5,407 bases of DNA, taken from Bacteroidota bacterium (GTDB taxonomy: Bacteria > Bacteroidota > Bacteroidia > Bacteroidales > Lentimicrobiaceae). The DNA lies in contig JAEYXG010000218.1 of NCBI GenBank assembly GCA_023428585.1, positions 1-5,407 of the forward strand, written 5' to 3'. The position numbers were made by a program, and so were the translations under genes. The stretch's first letter is position 1. Every line of letters begins with the position of its first letter. The notes beneath the pieces were generated by a model. The model ran no database searches and was not told the DNA's origin. It was given only the letters and a program-made list of their open reading frames with translations. Shown here one piece after another: positions 1 to 5,407 of this stretch.

Positions 1-2203
1 ATTCATTGTATGAGTGATTTACGTTAAATGAATAACGTGACCCATCATTATGCTCAAGTTCAATTCGTAAGGGTTTGCCAGGGACGAAATCTGTAAGACC
101 TGCAATAGATATAATATCATCCTCCAATATCTTGTTGTAGTCATCTTTATCTACAAAAGTCAATGCCAGCATTCCCTGCTTCTTGAGATTGGTTTCATGT
201 ATTCGTGCAAACGATTTTACCAAAACAGCCCTAACACCGAGGAACCTTGGTTCCATAGCAGCATGTTCACGAGAAGAACCTTCGCCATAATTTTCATCAC
301 CAACTACAATTGATCCAATTTGGGCAGCTTTATATGCTCTGGCAACTGAAGGCACAGCATCATAAGTATTTGATAGATGGTTTTTTACAAAATTGGTTTG
401 ATCATTAAAGGCATTAACAGCACCAATAAGAAGGTTATTTGAAATATTGTCAAGATGCCCTCTGAACCGAAGCCAAGGCCCTGCCATTGATATGTGATCA
501 GTTGTGCATTTCCCCTTGGCTTTTATTAATAACCGCAGACCATGAATATCATTACCATTCCATGGTTGGAATGGCTCAAGCAATTGCAATCTGTCAGAAT
601 TCTCTTTAACAATAATGGGTGCAGAACTTCCTTCAGGAAGTGGGGCAAGATAACCGGGGTCCTTAACATCAAAGCCCGATTTAGGCAATTCCAAACCCTC
701 AGGTAAATCCAATGAAACCCATTTGCCATCCTCATTTTTCAGCTTGTCGGTCAAGGGATTGAATGTCAATGTACCAGCGATAGTAAGTGCCGTAACCAAT
801 TCAGGAGAAGCAACAAAACTATGGGTGTTTGGATTTCCATCATTTCTTTTGGCAAAATTCCTGTTGAAAGAGGTGAGAATAGAATTTTTGCGTGAAGGAT
901 CGTCAGTATGCCTATTCCACTGTCCAATACAAGGACCGCAAGCATTCGCCATTATAACACCACCAATTGCTTTAAAATCATCAAGTAAACCGTCGCGTTG
1001 CGTTGTATATCTGATCAATTCGGAACCCGGAGTAATAATGAATTCCGAATTTACTTTCAGATTTTTTTGTTTGGCTTGCCGCGCAACGGATGCAGCCCTT
1101 GTTAGATCTTCATAAGAGGAGTTTGTACAGGAACCTATCAACCCAACCTCCAGTTTTTCAGGATAACCTTTTTCTTTTACATTTTTTACAAATTCAGAGA
1201 TTGGGTAAGCGGCATCAGGAGTATAAGGACCGTTAATATAAGGTTCCAGTTCCGAAAGATTGATTTCAATAAGCTGATCATAGAATAATTCAGGATTGTT
1301 ATAAACTTGTATATCAGAGCGAAGGTGTTCACTCACCTTGTCAGCCAATTCAGCGACAGCCTCCCGGCCGGTTGCCCTTAAATATTGACTCATCTTATTG
1401 TCATAACCAAAAATGGAGGTTGTTGCACCAATTTCGGCACCCATATTACAGATTGTACCTTTACCAGTAGCTGATAATGAATCGGCACCTTCACCAAAAT
1501 ACTCAATAATAGCACCTGTGCCACCTTTAACAGTAAGTATTCCAGCCACTTTCAATATTACATCCTTGGCTGTGGTCCAACCGTTCAATTTCCCGGTAAG
1601 TTTCACTCCAATAAGTTTTGGCATATTTAACTCCCATGCCATACCTGCCATAACATCAACCGCATCTGCACCTCCAACACCAATAGCAATCATTCCTAAA
1701 CCACCGGCATTAACAGTATGTGAATCAGTGCCTATCATCATCCCTCCAGGGAATGCATAATTCTCAAGTATTACCTGATGTATGATACCTGCACCCGGTT
1801 TCCAAAATCCAATTCCGTATTTATTTGATACTGACTGCAAAAAGTCGAATACTTCCTTATTCTGCCCTAGGGCAAAATCAAGATCAGCCTCTGCTCCTAC
1901 CTGAGCTTGAATGAGATGGTCACAATGTACTGTAGTTGGAACTGCGGTTTTATTACGACCGGCATTCATGAACTGAAGTAGAGCCATTTGAGCAGTTGCA
2001 TCCTGCATTGCAACTCTGTCGGGCGCAAAATCTACATACGAATTCCCTCTCGAGAAATTTTGCAAGGGTTGCTCGGCAAAGAGATGGCTGTATAGAATCT
2101 TCTCACTTAAAGTAAGAGGGCGATTCAGGATTTTTCTAGCCTGGTTAATTTTTTCAGGCAATTGACTATAGACTTTCTCAATTAATTCAATATCAAATAA
2201 CAT
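1..2203 (-). CDS. acn: Aconitate hydratase (aconitase), 3' end cut by window edge
   Basis: This TCA-cycle enzyme interconverts citrate and isocitrate through cis-aconitate in the cytoplasm, using a 4Fe-4S cluster. Reading from the ATG at 2203 gives 734 codons without a stop before the window ends. The family is about 750-760 residues in Bacteroidota (recalled), so roughly 20 residues are missing. The three cluster cysteines are visible: C359 in GSCTNS, and C422 and C425 in ANACGPCIG. Other active-site elements are DSHT (D160, H162), R448 and R453 in FNRNFAKR, R581, and S643/R645 in GEGSSREHA. From C359 on, these sit one residue after the positions I recall for mature pig mitochondrial aconitase, so the enzyme looks complete and of the mitochondrial-like AcnA type. 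The swivel domain begins near C566 (KCTTDHIS). The start MLFDIELIEKVYSQLP fits the usual N-terminus. No clear promoter was found in the 106 bases upstream, so readthrough from the upstream gene is possible. Confidence 0.97.
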   Translation of the reverse strand, partial: MLFDIELIEKVYSQLPEKINQARKILNRPLTLSEKILYSHLFAEQPLQNFSRGNSYVDFAPDRVAMQDATAQMALLQFMNAGRNKTAVPTTVHCDHLIQAQVGAEADLDFALGQNKEVFDFLQSVSNKYGIGFWKPGAGIIHQVILENYAFPGGMMIGTDSHTVNAGGLGMIAIGVGGADAVDVMAGMAWELNMPKLIGVKLTGKLNGWTTAKDVILKVAGILTVKGGTGAIIEYFGEGADSLSATGKGTICNMGAEIGATTSIFGYDNKMSQYLRATGREAVAELADKVSEHLRSDIQVYNNPELFYDQLIEINLSELEPYINGPYTPDAAYPISEFVKNVKEKGYPEKLEVGLIGSCTNSSYEDLTRAASVARQAKQKNLKVNSEFIITPGSELIRYTTQRDGLLDDFKAIGGVIMANACGPCIGQWNRHTDDPSRKNSILTSFNRNFAKRNDGNPNTHSFVASPELVTALTIAGTLTFNPLTDKLKNEDGKWVSLDLPEGLELPKSGFDVKDPGYLAPLPEGSSAPIIVKENSDRLQLLEPFQPWNGNDIHGLRLLIKAKGKCTTDHISMAGPWLRFRGHLDNISNNLLIGAVNAFNDQTNFVKNHLSNTYDAVPSVARAYKAAQIGSIVVGDENYGEGSSREHAAMEPRFLGVRAVLVKSFARIHETNLKKQGMLALTFVDKDDYNKILEDDIISIAGLTDFVPGKPLRIELEHNDGSRYSFNVNHSYNE

Positions 2204-2310
2204 AATCTTTTGGTTATAAATTTTTCACTCAATAACATTTCAAATGCCTCTTTGTTCGTAAGTTTCCAAATTGAGGTGCTGTTGAAAACATAATAAGCAA
2301 TGAGGGTCAT
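2182..2310 (-). CDS. Possible 42-residue small protein in a TAATG overlap
   Basis: A 42-codon ORF starts with ATG at 2308-2310, sharing one base with the TAA stop (2310-2312) of the upstream hypothetical gene. This TAATG junction is typical of translational coupling. It ends at 2182-2184, 22 bases inside the aconitase gene in another frame. The predicted protein begins MTLIAYYVFNSTSIWKL, followed by a segment rich in Glu, Lys and Leu that could form a helix. It contains W, Y, C and F and does not look like low-complexity noise. I do not recognise it. Against it: it is short, the start lies inside a predicted hairpin, and its last codons overlap acn. It may simply be an open leader upstream of acn. 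Confidence 0.3.
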   Translation of the reverse strand: MTLIAYYVFNSTSIWKLTNKEAFEMLLSEKFITKRLCYLILN

Positions 2311-2317
2311 TACTTAT
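2293..2317 (-). terminator. Hairpin across the stop of the hypothetical gene; possible weak terminator
   Basis: In the minus-strand RNA, 11-base arms (2307-2317 and 2293-2303) pair around a CCC loop. Ten pairs are Watson-Crick and one (bases 2312 and 2298) is a U-G wobble. The same position is a C-A mismatch on the plus strand, so the fold favours minus-strand RNA. The stop codon TAA of the upstream gene lies within the first arm. The stem is followed by UAUGUUUUC, a short and imperfect U tract, and the stem itself is mostly A-U. It could act as a weak terminator or attenuator before acn, or it could mask the ATG of the small ORF that starts at 2310. Confidence 0.4.
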
Positions 2318-2846
2318 CACCCTTATCACCAATAAAATAGTCAGACTTCTCTTTGAACAGAACATTGAAAGTAGTAAGACTACCATAAATTCGGGTGATA
2401 TACTGTTGAATATTCACCTTATCCTCATCTGATAAAGTGCTTGCGTTGACACGCTGTTCCAGAACTCTAAGACGGTCACGAACCATAACAATTTTATGAA
2501 AGAATGCTTCTATTGGGATCTCCTTCTCTTTTAACGAAGTGTCGCCGGGATAAAGCACCATACGACCTCCTGTCCACCTTGATCCTAGTGCAACATTTTC
2601 CTGGATGTCAGAGAACCTGCGGAGTAATTTGATTAGACTTTTCTCAATTTTTTCATACGTTACCATTTCGGAAGGAGTTTCAACAGCTTCAATAACCTTT
2701 AAACCATCAAAATCTCTTTGAATAATCCTGGTTCCATTTTCGATAAAAGTTATTTCCCAGGCGTCCATTCTAACCTGTATAATAACACCTTTGCCAAATT
2801 GGGGGTGTTGAACTCGTGATCCAACACCTAAAATCAATTCATCCAT
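2310..2846 (-). CDS. Conserved hypothetical protein: Tudor/SH3-like N-terminal domain plus helical C-terminal domain
   Basis: This is a 178-residue cytoplasmic protein with no signal peptide or membrane segment. Residues 7-53 look like a small beta-barrel. They carry G9-x-R11-V12-x-H14-P15-x-F17-G18-x-G20, the form seen in the Tudor-like C-terminal domain of UvrD/PcrA helicases and in many small Bacteroidota proteins, followed by WEITF and a charged strand ending LKVIE. Residues 62-88 form a basic helix. Residues 91-178 hold WTGGRMVLYP and a helical stretch with IEAFFHKIVMVRDRLRVLEQ and QQYITRIYGSLTTFNVLF, which resembles a domain I recall from other Bacteroidota hypothetical proteins. Molecular function is unknown; nucleic-acid or RNA polymerase binding is a guess from the barrel. 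The ATG at 2846 was chosen because the alternative at 2864 is a TTG and the barrel begins right after the ATG. A good promoter match lies about 110 bases upstream. Confidence 0.85.
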   Translation of the reverse strand: MDELILGVGSRVQHPQFGKGVIIQVRMDAWEITFIENGTRIIQRDFDGLKVIEAVETPSEMVTYEKIEKSLIKLLRRFSDIQENVALGSRWTGGRMVLYPGDTSLKEKEIPIEAFFHKIVMVRDRLRVLEQRVNASTLSDEDKVNIQQYITRIYGSLTTFNVLFKEKSDYFIGDKGDK

Positions 2847-2959
2847 AAGATAATGTTTTGTCAATCAATTGAAAATAATAAATCAGTTAATGATAAATAC
2901 ACTTAAATTCAGATTCTCTATCACCAAATCCAGAAAGCACATTTATATCAAGTTGTGTA

Positions 2960-2990
2960 CAAAAATATGCAGGTTTTTAGATATTTCAAT
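2960..2990 (-). promoter_or_regulatory. Bacteroidetes-type promoter for the hypothetical gene
   Basis: On the minus strand, ATTG (2987-2990) is followed by exactly 19 bases and then TATTTTTG (2960-2967), a full match to the -7 consensus TAnnTTTG of the primary sigma factor in Bacteroidetes. Spacing is within the usual 19-21. The -33 element overlaps the TGA stop of coaE (2986-2988). Transcription would start near 2953, giving a 5' leader of roughly 105 bases before the ATG at 2846. The match is by eye; no start site is known. Confidence 0.5.
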
Positions 2991-3606
2991 TCCCTGAGGA
3001 AGTAAAATCTTTCATTTTTTCAGACATTTCAAGAAAAATACGGTGCAATGCAATAATTTGAGGCAGTGCTAGACTTTTATCATCATTTTTAATGATAAGA
3101 TCAGCCTTTTTTACTTTTAATTCCTCTGACCATTGATTTTCCATTCTTTCCAACACTTGATCCCGTGTCATATTGTCACGATATAGCACTCTATTTATTC
3201 TCTCCTCGAGCGGGCAGGTAACAACAACAATTTTATCAAAAAAAGAGCTAAATCCTGTTTCAAGCATAATTGCCGATTCTTGCATAATGTAAGGCGAGTT
3301 TTTTTGTGATTCAACCCATTCAATAAAATGGTGCCTAACTTGCGGATGTATCAATGAATTTAACCACTGAAGTGCATTGTGATCATTAAAGACCCTCGAA
3401 GCCAAGCTTTTTCTATCAATCAACCCATTGGAAGCCAGCAGGTCTGCGCCTAACTCTGCTATAACACTTGCAATCACATCAGGCTGGTCCAATATCTTTT
3501 TAGCTTCGATATCAGAAAAATACACTGGTATGCCCAGAAAGGTGAATACTTTGGCAATTGTAGATTTACCACTTCCAATACTTCCGGTTAAGCCTACTTT
3601 AAGCAT
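2986..3606 (-). CDS. coaE: Dephospho-CoA kinase
   Basis: It phosphorylates the 3'-hydroxyl of the ribose in dephospho-CoA with ATP, the last step of coenzyme A synthesis, in the cytoplasm. The product is 206 residues, the usual size for the family. The N-terminus carries the Walker A loop GSIGSGKST (residues 8-16), followed by FLGIPVYFSD, in which D32 matches the conserved catalytic Asp of the DxD-like segment. The middle has LIHPQVR, and QESAIMLETGF matches the family's conserved strand before the CoA-binding region. The C-terminal part holds CPLEERINRVLYRD and the lid-type stretch RMENQWSEELKVKKADLIIKND in conserved family form (positions 155-178 approximately). The frame is open upstream to an ATG at 3675, but the ATG at 3606 places the P-loop where CoaE proteins have it and lies just downstream of a promoter-like site. 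It follows ybbR as in many Bacteroidota, but with an unusually long 362-base gap. Confidence 0.95.
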   Translation of the reverse strand: MLKVGLTGSIGSGKSTIAKVFTFLGIPVYFSDIEAKKILDQPDVIASVIAELGADLLASNGLIDRKSLASRVFNDHNALQWLNSLIHPQVRHHFIEWVESQKNSPYIMQESAIMLETGFSSFFDKIVVVTCPLEERINRVLYRDNMTRDQVLERMENQWSEELKVKKADLIIKNDDKSLALPQIIALHRIFLEMSEKMKDFTSSGN

Positions 3607-3625
3607 ATAATCAGTATTATCATGG

Positions 3626-3657
3626 TAAAAATAGTCATTTTGTCTCATTATTTCAAA
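3626..3657 (-). promoter_or_regulatory. Probable coaE promoter
   Basis: On the minus strand TTTG (3654-3657) is followed by 20 bases and TATTTTTA (3626-3633), which matches TAnnTTTG at all but the last base. A start site near 3619 would leave a leader of about 13 bases before the coaE ATG at 3606. This supports the shorter coaE start over the ATG at 3675, which would lie upstream of the promoter. It also gives coaE a transcript of its own, separate from yajC-ybbR. It was recognised by eye. Confidence 0.4.
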
Positions 3658-3664
3658 ATGAGAC
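3642..3664. repeat. Perfect 8-base inverted repeat over the putative coaE -33 element
   Basis: The arms GTCTCATT (3642-3649) and AATGAGAC (3657-3664) are perfect inverted copies separated by 7 bases. The proposed -33 TTTG (3654-3657) lies in the centre and touches one arm. The geometry could suit a dimeric repressor or activator. As RNA it would be an 8-pair hairpin, but the next U run (UUUUU within 3627-3631) begins some 10 bases after the stem, so a standard terminator is unlikely. A repeat of this quality is expected about once by chance in a window of this size, so position is the main argument. Confidence 0.35.
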
Positions 3665-3705
3665 CAACAAATCATTAAAGATACAGAAATACAGATTGGT
3701 GAAAT

Positions 3706-3834
3706 TTACGCAATCATTTGAGTCCTTTTTCTCCTTAGCATATCCGGTTTTCTAACATACATCCAGATAAAGGCCTTAAAGATATCGTGAGGTTTGGGTC
3801 TGAAATCTGGGTTGAATTTCTTATATCTTCTCAT
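3706..3834 (-). CDS. Possible small basic protein of 42 residues
   Basis: An ORF from the ATG at 3834 to the stop at 3706-3708 lies in the long gap between ybbR and coaE. The product starts MRRYKKFNPDFRPKPHDI, continues with an aromatic hydrophobic patch FKAFIWMYV (residues 19-27), and ends in a strongly basic tail (RKPDMLRRKRTQ). The charge, prolines and aromatic residues look more like a real peptide than random frame content. I do not recognise the family. The frame stays open upstream to a TTG at 3903, and this longer form would add a short hydrophobic segment (IFSSLIVILINISIM) that could be a membrane helix followed by the basic RRYKK. The ATG is preferred. No promoter or ribosome site was identified; it could be read with ybbR. 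It might be a nucleic-acid- or ribosome-associated peptide, but that is a guess. Confidence 0.4.
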   Translation of the reverse strand: MRRYKKFNPDFRPKPHDIFKAFIWMYVRKPDMLRRKRTQMIA

Positions 3835-3968
3835 AATTGAAATGTTTATGAGTATGACAATTAAAGAAGAAAAAATGTTTTGTGAGGCGCTATCAAAAAT
3901 CAACTGATTATGGCCTGAACCAGGTCATTTTCGTAGTATTCTTCAACATCAGATAAAATGCACGTTAA

Positions 3969-4964
3969 TTATTTCAAGAAGAGAAATTCAACCCTATCGG
4001 GTTCCATATCAATGACCTTGGCAAATGCAGGTTGTTGAACAACAATTACATCTGCAAGATTATTGCCTGATTTTGCAGCCTTATCATAATCAATGGTTAC
4101 AGCGAATAATGAAGGATCCAACCTATCATACTCACGCATGGCAACACGACAAGTAAGTATTATTTTATCGGGGAAAGTTCGGAAAGGGCGATCAGTTTTT
4201 TCAACAGAAATAATAGGCACCTCAATTTCAGCTTCAGTGAATCGCTCAACCATAATCTCAGCGGTTATACTGTCAACAGAAAGTGAAATCATAGGTTTTG
4301 CTGTTGGCTTTTCCAAATGAAGAGCAATCAAGCGACTACTTTTAAGATTTCTTAATGTTTTATGCTCGGTTTTAATTTGATAGATTGTGTCAATGACTGA
4401 TTTAATACCAAATATTGATACCGTATCATGACTCAGCTTAATTGAATCATATAATTGATACTGTGGTACGAACGACAAGGAAAGATCTGCTTCCACAGGA
4501 ACCTTTTTAGAATATTCATTTTCAAAGGTTAAATGCAAGGTATCAGGCTCTACACCTATCAAAAGGAAATCTTTTGGAAGTTGATTAGCAATCTTCCTCA
4601 ATTCTTTGCTTGTTCTCAGGTACCCTGAAAAGTGGTTGCTTTTATTACGGATCTTAACGTCAGATATATCCAGTGTAATGCGGTTCTTTTCAGTATTGAA
4701 CAGTTTTCCGTATAATTCAAGACCACGTGCCTTAACGGTAAGTGTAATAATTGTATCTCTCGGATGAACCAGTATTTTATCAGAAGGAGCATTTATATAG
4801 TTGACCTGATATTTAATGGGGGTCTCATAAACTCTTGAAAGTTTAATAAGACCCCACATAAAGAATGAAATAACAGTACAGATCAGAAAGACAGATAATT
4901 TATTCCTATATTTCTTGCTACTGGGAACCAAAATTCTCTGAAAAGAAAAACCTGCATTCTTCAT
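3969..4964 (-). CDS. YbbR-like (CdaR-family) membrane-anchored protein
   Basis: This 331-residue protein has a basic N-terminus (KKYRNK, residues 17-22), one transmembrane helix at about 23-40 (LSVFLICTVISFFMWGLIKL) and a large extracytoplasmic part made of beta-rich YbbR-type repeats. The first repeat starts with the characteristic YETPIKYQVNYINAPSD and runs through DTIITLTVKARGLELY. The last covers roughly residues 245-331, from IEVPIISVEK to MEPDRVEFLFLK. In Firmicutes the YbbR protein CdaR binds and regulates the diadenylate cyclase CdaA. No cdaA gene is visible here, so the role in this organism is open; a structural or regulatory role at the cell envelope is likely. It begins 31 bases after yajC and is probably cotranscribed with it. 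The ATG at 4964 is followed directly by the membrane anchor, which supports this start. Family assignment is fairly sure, function is not. Confidence 0.85.
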   Translation of the reverse strand: MKNAGFSFQRILVPSSKKYRNKLSVFLICTVISFFMWGLIKLSRVYETPIKYQVNYINAPSDKILVHPRDTIITLTVKARGLELYGKLFNTEKNRITLDISDVKIRNKSNHFSGYLRTSKELRKIANQLPKDFLLIGVEPDTLHLTFENEYSKKVPVEADLSLSFVPQYQLYDSIKLSHDTVSIFGIKSVIDTIYQIKTEHKTLRNLKSSRLIALHLEKPTAKPMISLSVDSITAEIMVERFTEAEIEVPIISVEKTDRPFRTFPDKIILTCRVAMREYDRLDPSLFAVTIDYDKAAKSGNNLADVIVVQQPAFAKVIDMEPDRVEFLFLK

Positions 4965-4995
4965 TCATTAATAATTCACTTGTTGGTCGTGATTT

Positions 4996-5319
4996 CTATT
5001 TATTCTGAGAAGGAATTTGATCTTCCACTCCAGAAGCTATAGCCGATTTCTCAAACCTCATTCTTGAACCATCTTCAACTTCAATGGTAAAAGTTGTTTC
5101 CTGAACTTCAACGATTTTTCCATGAAGCCCACCTATGGTAAGCACTTTATCACCTTTCTTCAAGGACTCACGATATTTACGAAGTTCTTTGGCTTTTTTA
5201 GATTGGGGTCTAATAAAGAAAAAATAGAAAACCACCATGATCAAAGCCAAAAAAATCAATGAGCTGTAACCACTTCCTCCCTCTTGGGGCTGTGCCATTA
5301 ATAGAATATTTGTCAACAT
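4996..5319 (-). CDS. yajC: Preprotein translocase subunit YajC
   Basis: YajC is a small inner-membrane protein that associates with SecDF and the SecYEG translocon and assists protein export. The 107-residue product has the family size and order: a short N-terminal segment with Gly-rich EGGSGYSS, a single membrane helix at about 19-36 (SLIFLALIMVVFYFFFI), the signature RPQSKKAKE right after it, and a cytoplasmic domain with KGDKVLTIGGLHGKIVEV (residues 55-72) and a charged tail. The start at 5319 (MLTNILLMAQPQ) resembles other Bacteroidota YajC proteins, which often have such a lead before MA; a second ATG at 5298 is possible. It lies 24 bases after the DUF1573-like gene and 31 bases before ybbR, with no promoter seen between, so an operon is likely. 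Confidence 0.96.
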   Translation of the reverse strand: MLTNILLMAQPQEGGSGYSSLIFLALIMVVFYFFFIRPQSKKAKELRKYRESLKKGDKVLTIGGLHGKIVEVQETTFTIEVEDGSRMRFEKSAIASGVEDQIPSQNK

Positions 5320-5343
5320 TTCAATTCTGTTTTTTATTAATAA

Positions 5344-5407
5344 TTATTGGTTAATTTCTTCGGGCAGAACTACCTGAGCTTTAATGCGAAGCACTGTAGT
5401 GCTAGGC
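5344..5407 (-). CDS. C-terminal end of an upstream gene, probably a DUF1573 protein
   Basis: Only the last 20 codons and the TAA (5344-5346) are in the window. The visible end, PSTTVLRIKAQVVLPEEINQ, looks like the last beta strand of an Ig-like domain followed by a short polar tail, as in DUF1573 proteins, which end with strands of the form xxVLxIKGxV. As I recall, a DUF1573 gene often precedes yajC in Bacteroidota, which supports the call. Such proteins are exported and usually of unknown function. The frame was chosen because it is the only minus-strand frame open from the edge that gives a plausible protein end; identification rests on a short fragment plus context. Confidence 0.55.
   Translation of the reverse strand, partial: PSTTVLRIKAQVVLPEEINQ

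Larger units (their letters stand above)
3607..3968. other. 362-base gap between ybbR and coaE
   Basis: This gap is long for a cluster whose other junctions are 24-31 bases. It holds, from high to low coordinates, a 22-codon open stretch in the ybbR frame just after its stop (3903-3968), the possible small ORF at 3706-3834, and the inverted repeat and promoter-like site before coaE. No tRNA, mobile element end or strong terminator was seen. The only GC-containing hairpin (CCTG and CAGG at 3914-3924) is just 4 pairs with no adjacent T run. Confidence 0.6.

Noticed and set aside
526..735. Minus-strand 69-codon ORF inside the aconitase region
   Set aside because: It lies in another frame wholly inside the well-supported acn coding sequence and its product has no recognisable pattern.
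723..1115. Plus-strand 130-codon ORF
   Set aside because: It is antisense to acn across the codons for the cluster cysteines C422 and C425; the aconitase frame explains the sequence.
1413..1760. Plus-strand 115-codon ORF, rich in Pro, Ala and Ile, resembling a surface or repeat protein
   Set aside because: It is antisense to Gly/Ala/Asn-rich aconitase codons (Gly codons read backwards give Pro and Thr), which produces this composition.
2204..2309. Dedicated promoter directly upstream of acn
   Set aside because: The closest -7-like match (TATGTTTT) lacks the final G and has no suitable -33 element at 19-21 bases, so none was called.
2847..2864. Six-residue extension of the hypothetical gene from a TTG at 2864
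   Set aside because: The in-frame ATG at 2846 directly precedes the conserved-looking domain and is the more likely start.
3428..3610. Plus-strand 60-codon ORF
   Set aside because: It is antisense to the N-terminal part of coaE including the P-loop.
3607..3675. N-terminal extension of coaE from the ATG at 3675
   Set aside because: It would put 23 unusual residues before the P-loop, which normally starts near residue 8, and it lies upstream of or over the predicted promoter and inverted repeat.
3914..3924. Short hairpin (CCTG and CAGG arms) after ybbR as a terminator
   Set aside because: It has only four pairs, and the nearest T run on the minus strand is about 13 bases away.
4093..4320. 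Plus-strand 75-codon ORF
   Set aside because: It is antisense to ybbR and has Ser/Ile-rich shadow composition.

Overview
The window reads like a piece of a Bacteroidota (Bacteroidetes) chromosome. It is AT-rich, every credible gene lies on the minus strand, no start codon has a clear Shine-Dalgarno sequence, and two upstream sites match the Bacteroidetes promoter form (TTTG or TTG, about 20 bases, TAnnTTTG). The gene order DUF1573 protein - yajC - ybbR - coaE is, as I recall it, a common arrangement in this phylum. No mobile element, CRISPR array, tRNA, rRNA or phage gene was seen.

Layout, in the direction of transcription (high to low coordinates). At 5344-5407 is the last 20 codons of a gene whose C-terminus fits a DUF1573 protein. 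It is followed after 24 bases by yajC (4996-5319), the small membrane subunit associated with the Sec translocon, and after 31 bases by a YbbR/CdaR-like protein anchored in the inner membrane (3969-4964). A 362-base stretch (3607-3968) then separates ybbR from coaE. It holds a possible 42-residue basic protein (3706-3834) and, just before coaE, a promoter-like sequence overlapping a perfect 8-base inverted repeat. coaE (2986-3606) encodes dephospho-CoA kinase, the last step of coenzyme A synthesis. Its stop codon overlaps the -33 element of a good promoter match that should drive the next gene, a two-domain conserved hypothetical protein (2310-2846). A hairpin lies across that gene's stop codon, and a possible 42-codon ORF starts there in a TAATG overlap. 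The window ends with most of an aconitase gene (734 codons, 2-2203) that runs off the left edge.

The genes share a housekeeping theme rather than one pathway: membrane biogenesis and secretion (yajC, ybbR), cofactor synthesis (coaE) and the TCA cycle (acn). I see no evidence of a new defence, mobile or biosynthetic system. The points most worth checking are the two small unannotated ORFs, the hairpin at the end of the hypothetical gene, and the inverted repeat over the putative coaE promoter.
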